64,000 nt of DNA from Myxococcales bacterium (GTDB lineage: Bacteria > Myxococcota_A > Polyangia > Haliangiales > Haliangiaceae): contig JADJJK010000030.1 in the NCBI GenBank assembly GCA_016706545.1, positions 28,597-92,596 of the forward strand, in the 5' to 3' direction. The position numbers were made by a program, and so were the translations under genes. The notes beneath the pieces are model-generated. The model was not told the origin of the DNA. It did not search any database and saw nothing but the letters and a program-made list of their open reading frames with translations. Positions 11,804-21,027 of this stretch are shown one piece after another. Numbering within the stretch: position 1 is the first letter of the stretch; every line of letters begins with the position of its first letter.

Positions 11804-11941
11804 GGGTCCTTTGGATGGCTGTGAGACCAAAGCGCCGTCCTCCGCGAAGCGCGGACGCGGCTCCAGTTCAAGGCGCAGCGATCCGCCAGTATTCCGGAGC
11901 TGGCGAGCCGAGATCTGCTCGGTGCGGCGTGAGGTCGCGGC

Positions 11942-12835
11942 CTAGGCCGGCGGCAGGCCGAGCAGGGCGCGGGTCTCGGCGGGCGAGGCGATGTCGCGGC
12001 CGGCGCGGCGGACGCACGCGGCCAGAGCGTCGATGAGGTCGCCGTTGCCGCGGGCGCGCTCGCCGCTCGGCAGGTAGAAGGTGTCCTCGAGGCCGGTGCG
12101 CATCATGCCGCCGAGCTCAGCGGCGCGCTGGTGGACGGCCCAGATGTCCTGGCGGCCAATGACCGTGGCCTGCCAGCGGCTGCCGGGCTCGGTGAAGCGC
12201 AGGAGCAGGGCCAGGAGGTCCGCGTCCGCCGGCATGCCGGAGGCCACGCCCATGACGAAGTTGTACTCGACGGGCGCGGTCAACATCCCGGCCTTGAGGT
12301 ACATGCCGACCGAGCGGACGATGCCGACATCGAAGCACTCGAGCTCGGGCGCGGTGCCGGTCTCGCGCATGACGTCGAGATAGGCCTGCACCTTGCTGAC
12401 CGGGTTGTCGAACACCATGGGCGGCCAGGCCCAGCGTCCGTCCTCCTTGATCTTGAGGTAGTTCAGCGAGCCGGCGTTGCAGGCGGCGATCTCGGGGCGG
12501 ACGCGGCGGATGCAGGCGGCGGGACCGGAGATGTCGGCGCCGACGACGCCGGTGGACAGGTTGATGACCACGCCGGGGCAGGCTCCCCGGATGGCGTCGA
12601 CGACCAGCGCGGCGACCTCGGGGTCCCACGACGGCAGGTGGCCGCGGCCGTCCTCTTGCTGGCGCACGTGGACGTGCATGATGGTGGCGCCAGCGGAGAA
12701 CGCGGCCTTGGCCTCGGCGGCCATCTGCGCCGGAGTCACGGGCACCGGGTGCTGGCGCGGATCGGTCAGCACGCCGGTGAGGGCGCAGGTGAGGATGGCC
12801 TTGTGGCTCGTGGCGTCGGGGGCGGCGGCGGACAT
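11942..12835 (-). CDS. BKACE-family beta-keto acid cleavage enzyme
   Basis: A 297-residue member of the DUF849/BKACE family, zinc TIM barrels that condense a beta-keto acid with acetyl-CoA to give acetoacetate and a new acyl-CoA. The family founder is 3-keto-5-aminohexanoate cleavage enzyme of lysine fermentation. Zinc-binding HVHVR follows the first strand, and NLSTG, CNAGSLNYLKI and FDVGIVRSVGMYL are family blocks. The start ATG is preceded by a good CAGGAG site. It lies 54 bp downstream of the enoyl-CoA hydratase gene and shares its transcription unit. The substrate cannot be read from sequence: members act on several beta-keto acids. Confidence 0.92.
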   Translation of the reverse strand: MSAAAPDATSHKAILTCALTGVLTDPRQHPVPVTPAQMAAEAKAAFSAGATIMHVHVRQQEDGRGHLPSWDPEVAALVVDAIRGACPGVVINLSTGVVGADISGPAACIRRVRPEIAACNAGSLNYLKIKEDGRWAWPPMVFDNPVSKVQAYLDVMRETGTAPELECFDVGIVRSVGMYLKAGMLTAPVEYNFVMGVASGMPADADLLALLLRFTEPGSRWQATVIGRQDIWAVHQRAAELGGMMRTGLEDTFYLPSGERARGNGDLIDALAACVRRAGRDIASPAETRALLGLPPA

Positions 12836-12889
12836 CGGGGCTCCTGCGGCTGTGAGGCTGGCGGTGAGAGAACAGCGAGGGCAGCGCGG

Positions 12890-13805
12890 CTACCGTGCCG
12901 CGCGGTCGCCTGGGGGCGCAGGCTCGGCGGCCTCTGGCGGCGTGGGCGGCGCGGGCGGGCGGCTCGGGCGGCGTGGGCGGCGTGGGCGGCGTGGGCGGCT
13001 CTGGCGCCCAGCTTGGGCTGCGCTTCTGCAGGAACGCCGTCATGCCCTCCGCGGCCTCGGCGCTGCGGGCGGCGGCGGCGAACACGGCGGCGGCGCGCTC
13101 CACCATCTCGGCAGGGGGGCGCAGCTTGCCTTCGGCCATGAGCGCCTTGGTGGCGGCGACAGCGTCCGGTGCGGCGGACAGGAGGGCGTGCAGCACCCGG
13201 TCAAGCGCGGCGTCCAGGTCGGCGGCGCTGGCCACCTGATGCACGAGGCCCAGGCGCAGCGCCTCGGCGGCGTCGACGGAGGCCGCGGTGAGCGCCAGGC
13301 GGCGGGCCTGCGAGGAGCCCAGGCGCTCGACGAGAAACGGCGCGATCTGCGCGGGCACGATGCCGCGCTCCACCTCCGGCAGGCGGAGCTTGACCGTGTC
13401 CGAGGCGAGCGCGACGTCCACGGCGCAGGCCAGGCCAAACCCGCCGCCCATCACCGCGCCCTCCAGCACCGCCACCGTGGCCAGCGGGGTGCGCGAGAAG
13501 GCGGCGCACAGCTCGCCGAAGGCGCGGCTGATGGTGACCAGCGGATCCGCCTCGCCGGTGGCGGGCGTGAGGCGCGCGGCGGCCATGTCCTTGAGGTCGC
13601 CGCCGGAGCAGAAGGTGCCGCCTGCGCCGCGCAGGACGACGACGCGGAGGCGCTGAGGCCCGGCGGTCGACTCGGCCTGCGCCAGGGCGGCGCGCAGCTC
13701 GGCGACCATGCGCAGGGACATGGCGTTGCGCGAGGTGGGCTGGTTCAGGGTGAGGTGCAAGACGCCGCGCTCGACGCGCGCGAGCAGAGTGTCAAACGGG
13801 CCCAT
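12890..13805 (-). CDS. Enoyl-CoA hydratase/isomerase, frameshift in C-terminal repeat
   Basis: A crotonase-fold enzyme that hydrates 2-enoyl-CoA or a relative. The oxyanion-hole segments are FCSGGDLKDMAAARL and GAVMGGGFGLACAVDVALA; the glutamate in LPEVERGIVPAQ corresponds to a crotonase catalytic residue. The conserved domain ends at FLQKRSPSW near 13010, followed by a Pro-Thr-Pro repeat of 9-nt units. In the literal frame no stop occurs until 12117, which would overlap nearly all of the next gene. Removing one base of the G-rich run near 12960 continues the PPTPP pattern and ends at a TAG at 12890, so I annotate that end and a probable one-base insertion. It is the middle gene of the BKACE operon. 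Confidence 0.85.
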
Positions 13806-13937
13806 GAGGAGTCTCCGTGCAGCGGGGCGATGAGCAGAGGGCGTCAGGGCAGGGCAGGCGTGGCGCCCAAGGAGAGGCCAACCGGGCGATCGGGTTGGCG
13901 CCGCTGGCCCAGGGCCGGCGCCAGGCTCCTCGAGAGC

Positions 13938-14888
13938 TCACGGCTCCTTCTTCTCGGTCGCGGGGGCGACAGGCACCGGCGCGCCGCCGAGCACCTGCGG
14001 GGTGACGGCGCGGTGAAAGCCGGAGAAGGGCCGCGAACGATCATGGTTGGCGCCCGGGAACATTGCGGTGCCCAGGGGAGCGCCGCCGTCGATGGCCAGG
14101 GTGACGCCGGTGATGAAGGCGGCGCCGGGCGACAGCAAGAACACGATGGCGGCGGAGACCTCGGCCTCGGTGCCGAGGCGTCGCAAGGGGACGTGTTCGC
14201 GCAGCCTGGGGATGATGGCCTTGACCGCGCCCTGGTAGGAGTCCATGCCGCTCGACGCGATCCATCCAGGCGCCACCGCGTTGACGCGGACGCCGCTGGC
14301 GGCCCACTCGTAGGCCGCGGTCTTGGTCAGGTTGACCATGCCGGCGCGGGCGGCGCCGGAGTGGCCCATGCCAGGCATGCCGTTCCACATGTCCGCCGTC
14401 ATGTTGACGATGGCGCCGCCGTGGCGCTGCATGGACTGCAGGTACACCTCGCGCGCCATCAGAAAGCCGCCGGTGAGGTTGGTGGCGACGACCGCGTCGA
14501 AGCCCTTCTTGGAGATGGCCGACAGCGGCGCCGGGAACTGGCCACCGGCGTTGTTGACCAGGTGGTGGATGGGGCCGTGCGCCGCCACCACCTCCGCGAT
14601 GGCGGTCTTCACCTCTTCCTCTTCGCGGATGTCAAAGACCTTGATCTCGCAGCGGCCGCCGTCGGCGCCGATCTCCTCGGCGACCAGCGCGAGCTTCTCC
14701 GCCTTGCGCCCGCTGAGGATCACGGTGGCGCCGAGCGCGGCCAGCTCGTGGGCGACGCAGCGCCCGATGCCGCTGCCTGCGCCGGTGACCCAGGCGAGCT
14801 CGCCTTGAAACAACCCGGCGCGGAAGACGCTGGCGTATCGGGCGGCGCCAGGCGGCGTGGACGGGGGGGGCGAGATCGGCTGGGTCAT
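13938..14888 (-). CDS. SDR oxidoreductase resembling trans-2-enoyl-CoA reductase (PECR-like)
   Basis: A 316-residue short-chain dehydrogenase with Rossmann motif WVTGAGSGIGRCVAHELA, the NNAGGQFPAPL strand and a C-terminal INITGVTLAIDGG-like block (FITGVTLAIDGG). Where classical SDRs have YxxxK it has HSGAARAGMVNLTK. That is the pattern I associate with peroxisomal trans-2-enoyl-CoA and dienoyl-CoA reductases, which work without the tyrosine. This suggests reduction of an unsaturated acyl-CoA with NADPH. The start ATG at 14888 has an AGGAG site upstream. It is the first gene of a three-gene operon with enoyl-CoA hydratase and BKACE, consistent with an acyl-CoA or beta-keto acid route. Substrate unknown. 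Confidence 0.87.
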   Translation of the reverse strand: MTQPISPPPSTPPGAARYASVFRAGLFQGELAWVTGAGSGIGRCVAHELAALGATVILSGRKAEKLALVAEEIGADGGRCEIKVFDIREEEEVKTAIAEVVAAHGPIHHLVNNAGGQFPAPLSAISKKGFDAVVATNLTGGFLMAREVYLQSMQRHGGAIVNMTADMWNGMPGMGHSGAARAGMVNLTKTAAYEWAASGVRVNAVAPGWIASSGMDSYQGAVKAIIPRLREHVPLRRLGTEAEVSAAIVFLLSPGAAFITGVTLAIDGGAPLGTAMFPGANHDRSRPFSGFHRAVTPQVLGGAPVPVAPATEKKEP

Positions 14889-14967
14889 GGGCGCTCCTGG
14901 GCTCTCTGAGGCTCTCTGAGGCTCTGCGGGGCTCTCCGAGGCAGGGCCGCATTATGCACCAGCGCTC

Positions 14968-15030
14968 GCGGCTCGGCGCGGCTCGGCGCGGCTCGGCGCG
15001 GCTCGGCGCGGCTCGGCGCCGGCTCGGCGC
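14968..15030. repeat. 10-bp GC-rich tandem repeat in a divergent promoter region
   Basis: About six head-to-tail copies of a decamer with core GGCTCGGCGC lie between the divergent SDR and nSTAND-WD40 genes, next to a second cluster of GCTCTCTGAG-like units at about 14896-14940. No -35/-10 pair is recognisable. The repeats lie about 100 bp upstream of the start I chose for the nSTAND gene, so copy number could alter promoter spacing. This is inference. Confidence 0.6.
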
Positions 15031-15127
15031 CGGAGCTGGCGACCCCAGCGCGGGCTGGTCCACGGGGCCAAAAGACCTGCGCGCTGCCGCCGCGACAAGG
15101 CCTGGCGCTTCTGCTACGAGCGATCTC

Positions 15128-18100
15128 ATGAGCGAGCAGCCACCGAACGCGGGGCGCGGCGCAGCCAGCGCGCGCTCGTCCGACCTGCTGGTGATTCACG
15201 CCGCGGCGGACGAGTGGTTCGTGCACGGCGCGCTGTTGCCCGCGGTCGTCGAGCCTGGGCATGTCGTGGAGCTGTCGAGCCGCTTGCCGCTGGGCGGGGT
15301 CGCGCTGGCGGAGCTGGCGCGGGCGATCGCGGCCAGCCGCGTCACGGTGGTGGTGGTGAGCTCGGCCTTTCTAAGTGATCGCCTGTCCTCGCTGGCGAGC
15401 CTGTGGGCCAGCCACGCCGCGGTGCGAGAGGGCCCGCTGGTGGTGCCGGTCTTGATCGAAGACGTCGCGGCGCCGCTGTACCTGGAGGCGCGGGTGATGC
15501 TGGATCTGCGAGATCGCGGGCGCTGGCAGGAAGGGCTCCGCAGGTTGCGCGGCGAGGTGGTCGGCGGCGAGCCGCGCCGCGGCATCGACGAAGACCCGCA
15601 GGGGGACGAGCTTGCGTGCCCTTATCCGGGCATGCGCGCCTTCGCCGCCAGTGACGTCTCGGACTACTTTGGCCGCGAGCAAGAAGCAGACGAGCTGGCG
15701 GCGCGCTTGCGCGCTGGTGAGCGTGAGCTGTACGTGGTGGGGCCCTCTGGCTCCGGCAAGTCCTCGCTGGTGGCGGCCGGGCTCTTGCCGCGGATCGGCA
15801 AGCGCCGCGCCGGGCAGCAGCCGCCGCTGGTGCGCACCTTTCGCCCGGGGGCTCGGCCCGTGCATCGCCTGGTGACCTCGCTCTTGTCGGAGCCCGGCGC
15901 GGTCGCCGATGCAGAGGCCGCGATCCTCGCTGGCGATGGCTCCTGGGCAGCCCACGCGCTCGCGTCGGCGCTGCACCAGGCCGCGGACGGCGCCAGCTTG
16001 CTCCTGTTCGTAGATCAGCTCGAAGAGCTGTTCGCGCTGGCCTCCGCAGAGGAGCAGGCGCGCTGCATCGCCGCGCTGCGCCACCTGCGCGAGGCGCCGC
16101 AGGTCATCCTCGTGTGTACGCTGCGCGCGGACTTCTTTGGCCACTTGCTGCAGAGCGAGCTGTGGCGCCCAGGCCGCACGCTGCACGTGCCGGTGGCGCC
16201 GCTGCGGCGGGAGGGGCTGCGCGCGTCCATCGTCCGGCCGGCGGAGCGGGCCGGGGCGTGGCTGGAGCCGGGCCTGGTGGAGCGCCTGCTGGCGGACGCA
16301 GACGAGGAGCCAGGCACGCTGCCGCTCTTGCAGGAGACGCTGGTGCAGCTCTGGGATCGGCGCCGCCATCGCGTGCTGACGCTCGCGGACTATCAGGCCA
16401 TGGGCGATGGCGAGCGCCACGGCCTGGCGGTGGTGATCGCGCGGCGCGCGGATGCGTGTCTCCGTGCGCTGGCGCCCGACGAGGAGCGGGTGGCGCGCCG
16501 GATCTTGCTGCGGCTGGTGAGCTTTGGCGAGGGCGTGGCCGACACTCGACGGCAGCAGAGCAAGGCGGCGCTTGGGCGCGGCGAGGTCCCCGAGCGGTTC
16601 GAGGCCGCGCTGGAGGCGCTGGCGCGGCAACGGGTCTTGCGGATCGATCGCACCGAGCGCAACGGCGACGGCGGCGACGGCGGCGAGGTGCTGGTGGACC
16701 TGGCGCACGAGGCGCTGCTTTCGGCCTGGCCCACGCTGGCCTCGCTGGTGCGGGACCGCCGCAAGGACGAGGCGCAGCGCCGGCTCCTGGCGGCCAAGGT
16801 GGCGGAGTGGGAGGAGCGGCGGGTGAGCGATGCCAGCGCGGGGCTGCTCGACACCGTGGAGCTCAAGGAGGCAGAGGGCTACCTGGCGCGCGCGCCGGAT
16901 CCCGAGCTTGGTGAGGTCCTGGGGCTCGCGGAGCTGGTGCAGCACAGCCGCGCGGAGCGCGAGGCGGTGGTGCGGCAGCGCGATGACGCGCGTCGGCTGC
17001 TGGCGGCGCAGTACCAGGAGGCCGGTCGGCAGTACCTGCTGGAGGGCCGGGCGCAGCGGAGCATCCCGTTTCTGGTGGCCGCGCGGGAGCTGGCGGTCAA
17101 CAACGCGGCGCTGGGCACGTTGTTTCATCGCGCCACGCTGGTGCAGGAGACGTCCACGTTCTGGCAGCGCGACCCCATCAAGATGATGGTGCTCGGCGCC
17201 GACGAGGAGCTCCTGATCGCGGTCAGCAAGCAGCGGGCGGAGTTCTGGCACCTGCCGTCGCGTCGACAGGTGGCGGTGGTCAGCCATCAGGCGCGCATCA
17301 CCAGCACCGAGGTGTCGCGCGACGGCCGGCTGGTGGTCACGACCAGCGAGGACCGCACCGCGTGCATCTGGGATGCGCGCACCGGCGCGCGGCTACTTGC
17401 TCCGCTGCAGCACCCGGACCTGGTGCTGGCGGCGGCGTTTGACCGCTCTGGCGAGCAGCTCGTGACCGCGTGCTGGGACGGCGCGGTGCGGATCTGGGAC
17501 GTCGTCACGGGAGCGCCGCGGCAGCTGCCGCTGTGGCACGGCACCGGCGTCACCGGTGTGGTGATCGCCGGCTCGGCGAGCGCGCCGGTGATCGCCGCCG
17601 GCTGCTGGGACCGCGCGGTGCGGCTGTGGGACGTCGCCACCGGCGCCTCGCTGGCGCCGCCGCTGCCGCACACCGGCGTGGTGACGGCGATGGACAGCAG
17701 CTCCTCCGGCATGCTCCTGGCCACCGGCGACGCCGAGGGAGAGGTCAAGATCTGGGACGTCGTGACGGGGGCGCTGGTGAGCGGCCCGCTGCGCCACACC
17801 GGCCTGATCTACTGCCTGGCGTTCTCGATGGATGGAACGAAGGTGGTCTCGGCCAGCGCGGACCACACGGCGTGTGTGTGGGACACCGTCAGCGGGACAA
17901 TGCTCGGCCGCCCGCTGCGCCACAAGGCCGGGGTCACCCGCGCGCAGTTCTCGCCGGACGGACGGCGAGTGGTCACGGCGAGCATGGACCGCACGGCGCG
18001 GCTGTGGGACGCGCAGCGCGGCTCGCCGGTGTGCGAGCCGATGGAGCACGCTGGCGCGGTTGCCAGCGCGGCGCTCCTGCACGACGGCGCCTCGGTGATC

Positions 18101-19285
18101 ACGGCGAGCATGGACCGCACGGCGCGGCTGTGGGCGGTGTCGCCGCTCGCTACAGCGCCGACGCAGTGCTGGCCGGGCGGCCCGGTGCTGGCGCACTGCT
18201 TTGCAGGCAACCACGCGATCGCGGCGGTGGCGGTGGGCAGCGACGCGGTCCGGGTGTGGAGCGCGCGCGCGGGCTCGCCGCTGTGCCCGGAGCTGGCGCA
18301 TCCTCAGGTGGTCAACAGCGCGGCGTTCGACCGGCGAGGGGTGTCCCTGGTGACCGCCTGCGCAGATGGGTTTGCGCGGGTGTGGAACGTGGAGCAGGGA
18401 GCGCTGCGCGGCGCGCCGCTCGACCATGGCGCGCCGGTCCTGCGCGCTGGGTTCTCGGGAGACGGCAAGCGTGTGATGACCGTGGGCGCCGATCGCCGCG
18501 TGTGCGTGTGGCAAGGAGGGCGGCTCGTGTGCGAGCTGGCGGGGCACGACGAGCTGGTGCTCTCGGCGATCCTCAGCGGCGATGGGACTCGCCTGGCGAC
18601 CGCGAGCTGGGACAAGACCGCGCGGACCTGGGACGTGGAGCGCGCGCAGCAGCTCGCCTGTGTGCGCCACGGTGAGGTGGTGCTCGGCGCCCAGCTATCA
18701 CCAGATGGCTCGCGGCTGGTGACCGCGAGCTGGGACAAGACCGCGCGGATCTGGGACGCGCACAGCGGTCAGCCGTTGACCCCACCGCTGCGCCACGGCG
18801 ACGTGGTGGTGAGCGCGGTGTTTGACCCCGCCGGCGCGCTGGTGGTGACGGCCTGTGAAGACGCCAGCGCGCGGCTCTGGGACGCGACGACCGGTCGCGA
18901 GGTGACGCCGCCCATGGAGCACGAAGGCGCGGTGCGCCAGGCCTGGTTTGGGCCGCGCGGCGCGCGCGTCCTGACCGCCAGCATGGACCGCACCGCGGCG
19001 CTGTGGGACGTGGCCAGCGGCAAGCTGCTCTTGCCCCCGCTCGAGCACGACGACGAGGTGGTGGCCGCGTCGTTCTCGGAAGACGGGGAGAGCGCGCTGA
19101 CCATCACGCGCAGGGGCGAGTTGACCCTCTGGGACGTGGCCGCTGACCACGGCTCCACCGAGCAATGGCAGGAGGTCGAGCGCCGCGGCAGCTACTCGCT
19201 GCGCGTCGGGGTGTTGCTGGTGCGCGAGGGCCCTGGGGACGAGGGGACCGGCGGGACCGAAGGGACCGAAGGGATCGACGGGTAG
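15128..19285 (+). CDS. TIR-like / nSTAND ATPase / WD40 propeller protein
   Basis: A 1385-residue multidomain signalling protein. Residues about 19-148 are a divergent TIR-like domain (LLVIHAAADEWFVHG; RVTVVVVSSAFL) lacking the TIR catalytic glutamate. Residues about 163-550 are an nSTAND1 ATPase, entered by the family signature CPYPGMRAF and DYFGREQEADEL, with Walker A VGPSGSGKSS, Walker B LLLFVDQLEELF and a helical tail (LAHEALLSAWPTL). From about residue 680 to the end there are some 16 WD40-type repeats (endings such as RIWDVVTGA, RLWDAQRGS), enough for two propellers. A 9-nt repeat encodes the GTEG tail. The ATG at 15128 was chosen because the upstream codons are repeat sequence. Likely role: a sensor that oligomerises on ligand recognition. 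It heads a cluster with a paralogue and a caspase-TIR gene. Confidence 0.92.
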   Translation: MSEQPPNAGRGAASARSSDLLVIHAAADEWFVHGALLPAVVEPGHVVELSSRLPLGGVALAELARAIAASRVTVVVVSSAFLSDRLSSLASLWASHAAVREGPLVVPVLIEDVAAPLYLEARVMLDLRDRGRWQEGLRRLRGEVVGGEPRRGIDEDPQGDELACPYPGMRAFAASDVSDYFGREQEADELAARLRAGERELYVVGPSGSGKSSLVAAGLLPRIGKRRAGQQPPLVRTFRPGARPVHRLVTSLLSEPGAVADAEAAILAGDGSWAAHALASALHQAADGASLLLFVDQLEELFALASAEEQARCIAALRHLREAPQVILVCTLRADFFGHLLQSELWRPGRTLHVPVAPLRREGLRASIVRPAERAGAWLEPGLVERLLADADEEPGTLPLLQETLVQLWDRRRHRVLTLADYQAMGDGERHGLAVVIARRADACLRALAPDEERVARRILLRLVSFGEGVADTRRQQSKAALGRGEVPERFEAALEALARQRVLRIDRTERNGDGGDGGEVLVDLAHEALLSAWPTLASLVRDRRKDEAQRRLLAAKVAEWEERRVSDASAGLLDTVELKEAEGYLARAPDPELGEVLGLAELVQHSRAEREAVVRQRDDARRLLAAQYQEAGRQYLLEGRAQRSIPFLVAARELAVNNAALGTLFHRATLVQETSTFWQRDPIKMMVLGADEELLIAVSKQRAEFWHLPSRRQVAVVSHQARITSTEVSRDGRLVVTTSEDRTACIWDARTGARLLAPLQHPDLVLAAAFDRSGEQLVTACWDGAVRIWDVVTGAPRQLPLWHGTGVTGVVIAGSASAPVIAAGCWDRAVRLWDVATGASLAPPLPHTGVVTAMDSSSSGMLLATGDAEGEVKIWDVVTGALVSGPLRHTGLIYCLAFSMDGTKVVSASADHTACVWDTVSGTMLGRPLRHKAGVTRAQFSPDGRRVVTASMDRTARLWDAQRGSPVCEPMEHAGAVASAALLHDGASVITASMDRTARLWAVSPLATAPTQCWPGGPVLAHCFAGNHAIAAVAVGSDAVRVWSARAGSPLCPELAHPQVVNSAAFDRRGVSLVTACADGFARVWNVEQGALRGAPLDHGAPVLRAGFSGDGKRVMTVGADRRVCVWQGGRLVCELAGHDELVLSAILSGDGTRLATASWDKTARTWDVERAQQLACVRHGEVVLGAQLSPDGSRLVTASWDKTARIWDAHSGQPLTPPLRHGDVVVSAVFDPAGALVVTACEDASARLWDATTGREVTPPMEHEGAVRQAWFGPRGARVLTASMDRTAALWDVASGKLLLPPLEHDDEVVAASFSEDGESALTITRRGELTLWDVAADHGSTEQWQEVERRGSYSLRVGVLLVREGPGDEGTGGTEGTEGIDG

Positions 19286-19530
19286 CTCACGCCGCGTCCT
19301 CCCGCCGGCAGCAAGCGGGCAGAAAAAGCCGAGTCATGGCTGCTGGTTGCTGGAGCGGCGCCGAATTTCGAAGATCGCTGTACGAAACGCGGGGCGCGAA
19401 CCGCCTTTCTCATCGTGAGGCATCGAGGCAACGGGGCGGGCGGCACGGTCGGCACGGTCTGGGCGGACTGGGCGGACGGCGCGGGCCGGGCGGGCGTCAC
19501 GGACTGCGCGGATGCCGGTGAGGCGAGCTC

Positions 19531-20844
19531 ATGACGCCCGCTTTGTGCGACAGCGGGGCGCCTGCTGCGTTGCCCCGCGAGCTAGCGGCCGCCCCGCGGC
19601 TGCTCGTGGTCCACGCTGGCGCCGAGGACTGGTTCGTGCGCGGCGCGCTCCTGCCAGCGCTGGCGCTGGCGCCCCAGGAGGTGCTGGCGACGAGCCAGCT
19701 TGGCCTTGGCGAGATGGCGTTGCAGGAGCTCGAGCGAGGCATCGAGCGCGCGGCGTTGACGGTGGTTCTTCTGTCCCACGCCTTCGTGGCGGACGTGTGG
19801 TCCGGGCTGGCAGGGGTCCTGGCCAGCCACGCGGAGCGTGAGGGTCACGGCCAGGTCGTGCCGCTGGTCCTGCACGACGTGGTCTCGCCCCTGCGTCGGG
19901 TGGCCAAGCGCTCGCTCGATCTGCGCGAGCGGGCGCAATGGCCGCGGGGGTTTTCCAGGCTCCGCGCGCTGCTGGGGGCGCCAGAAGAGCTGCCGCGCGA
20001 GGACCTGCCATGTCCCTATCCTGGGAGGCGCCCGTATGCCGCGGCGGAGGCTCGGCGGTTCTTTGGCCGCGAGCGAGAGATCACCGAGCTGGTGCAGCGG
20101 CTCCGCGCCGGCGCGCGGGAGATCGTCGTCACCGGGCCGTCCTGCTCGGGCAAGTCGTCGCTGGTCTCCGCCGGCGTGCTGCCCCGCCTGGCGCGGGGCG
20201 TGTTTGGCATGCCGCCGATGATCGTGCGCACGATGCGGCCGGGCATCGCGCCGGCGCTGCATCTGGCGCAGGCGCTGGGCCATCCGCTCGAAGATCCCGC
20301 CGCGACGCTGACCTCGCTGCTCGCCGAGCACGAGCCAGGGGCGCGCGCGCTGGTGTTCATCGACCAGCTCGAGGAGCTGTTCACCTCGTCAGGCGGCGCC
20401 GAGCGCGCGCGCTTTCTCTCCGCGGTGAGGTCGCTGCGCCAGGATGAGCGCTGCACCCTGCTCTGGGGGCTGCGCGCGGACCTCCTGGGCGAGCTCGAGC
20501 AGAGCGAGCTGTGGCCGCGGGATCCGAGCGCTGGCCCGGCGGCGGCGCGGTGGCTCGGCGAGCCCCAGGTCTCGCGGCTGCCGGTGGCGCCGCTGCGCGG
20601 GGAGCTGCTCCGCGCCGCCATCCTGCGGCCGGCGATCGACGCGGGCGTGGTGCTCGAGCCCGGGCTCCTCGAGCGCCTGCTGGCCGACGCCGCCGAGGAG
20701 TGCGAGCCCGGCGCGCTGCCGCACCTGCAGGAGGCGCTGGTGCGGCTCTGGGAAAAGCGGCAGGGCCGCGTGCTGCCTTTGACCGAGTACCAGGCCAGGT
20801 CGCAGGGGAGGCCGCGCGCCGCGGTCGTCGCCGCCGCGCGGTGA
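19531..20844 (+). CDS. TIR-like / nSTAND ATPase, truncated paralogue without WD40
   Basis: A 437-residue protein colinear with the first 440 residues of the upstream gene. The TIR-like segment is LLVVHAGAEDWFVRGALLPA, followed by CPYPGRRPYAAAEARRFFG, Walker A VTGPSCSGKSSLVSAG and Walker B ALVFIDQLEELF. Similarity stops at LTEYQA near 20800, where the paralogue continues into its helical tail; after 18 more residues a stop follows and there are no WD40 repeats. No other frame in the next 180 bp restores homology, so this looks like a deletion, not a simple frameshift. It could be a dead duplicate or a sensorless adaptor. The next gene is the caspase-TIR effector. Confidence 0.85.
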   Translation: MTPALCDSGAPAALPRELAAAPRLLVVHAGAEDWFVRGALLPALALAPQEVLATSQLGLGEMALQELERGIERAALTVVLLSHAFVADVWSGLAGVLASHAEREGHGQVVPLVLHDVVSPLRRVAKRSLDLRERAQWPRGFSRLRALLGAPEELPREDLPCPYPGRRPYAAAEARRFFGREREITELVQRLRAGAREIVVTGPSCSGKSSLVSAGVLPRLARGVFGMPPMIVRTMRPGIAPALHLAQALGHPLEDPAATLTSLLAEHEPGARALVFIDQLEELFTSSGGAERARFLSAVRSLRQDERCTLLWGLRADLLGELEQSELWPRDPSAGPAAARWLGEPQVSRLPVAPLRGELLRAAILRPAIDAGVVLEPGLLERLLADAAEECEPGALPHLQEALVRLWEKRQGRVLPLTEYQARSQGRPRAAVVAAAR

Positions 20845-21027
20845 ACCGCCGCGTGCGTCGTGCTGCGTGCGTGCGCAAGCGGCGCCGAGCGGTGGCCAAG
20901 ACCTGGGGCGGTCGAGGTGGCCGGGATGCGCCTGGCGGCCGGCCGGGCGTTCACGGCGCGGAGCCTGGCGGAAACGCGCGTCGCGTGCCTTGCGTTTGTC
21001 AGGTGACCTCGCCGATCGTCTCCCTCG

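Noticed and set aside
12117..13805. A 562-residue enoyl-CoA hydratase reading through the BKACE gene
   Set aside because: It would overlap the BKACE gene by over 700 bp; one base removed in the repeat restores a natural end at 12890.
16000..17300. Long leftward frames opposite the nSTAND-WD40 gene
   Set aside because: Arg/Gln/His-rich composition without domains, typical of antisense frames in high-GC genes.
20845..21027. Continuation of the truncated nSTAND gene by a frameshift
   Set aside because: All three frames were compared with the paralogue; none restores the helical tail or WD40 repeats.
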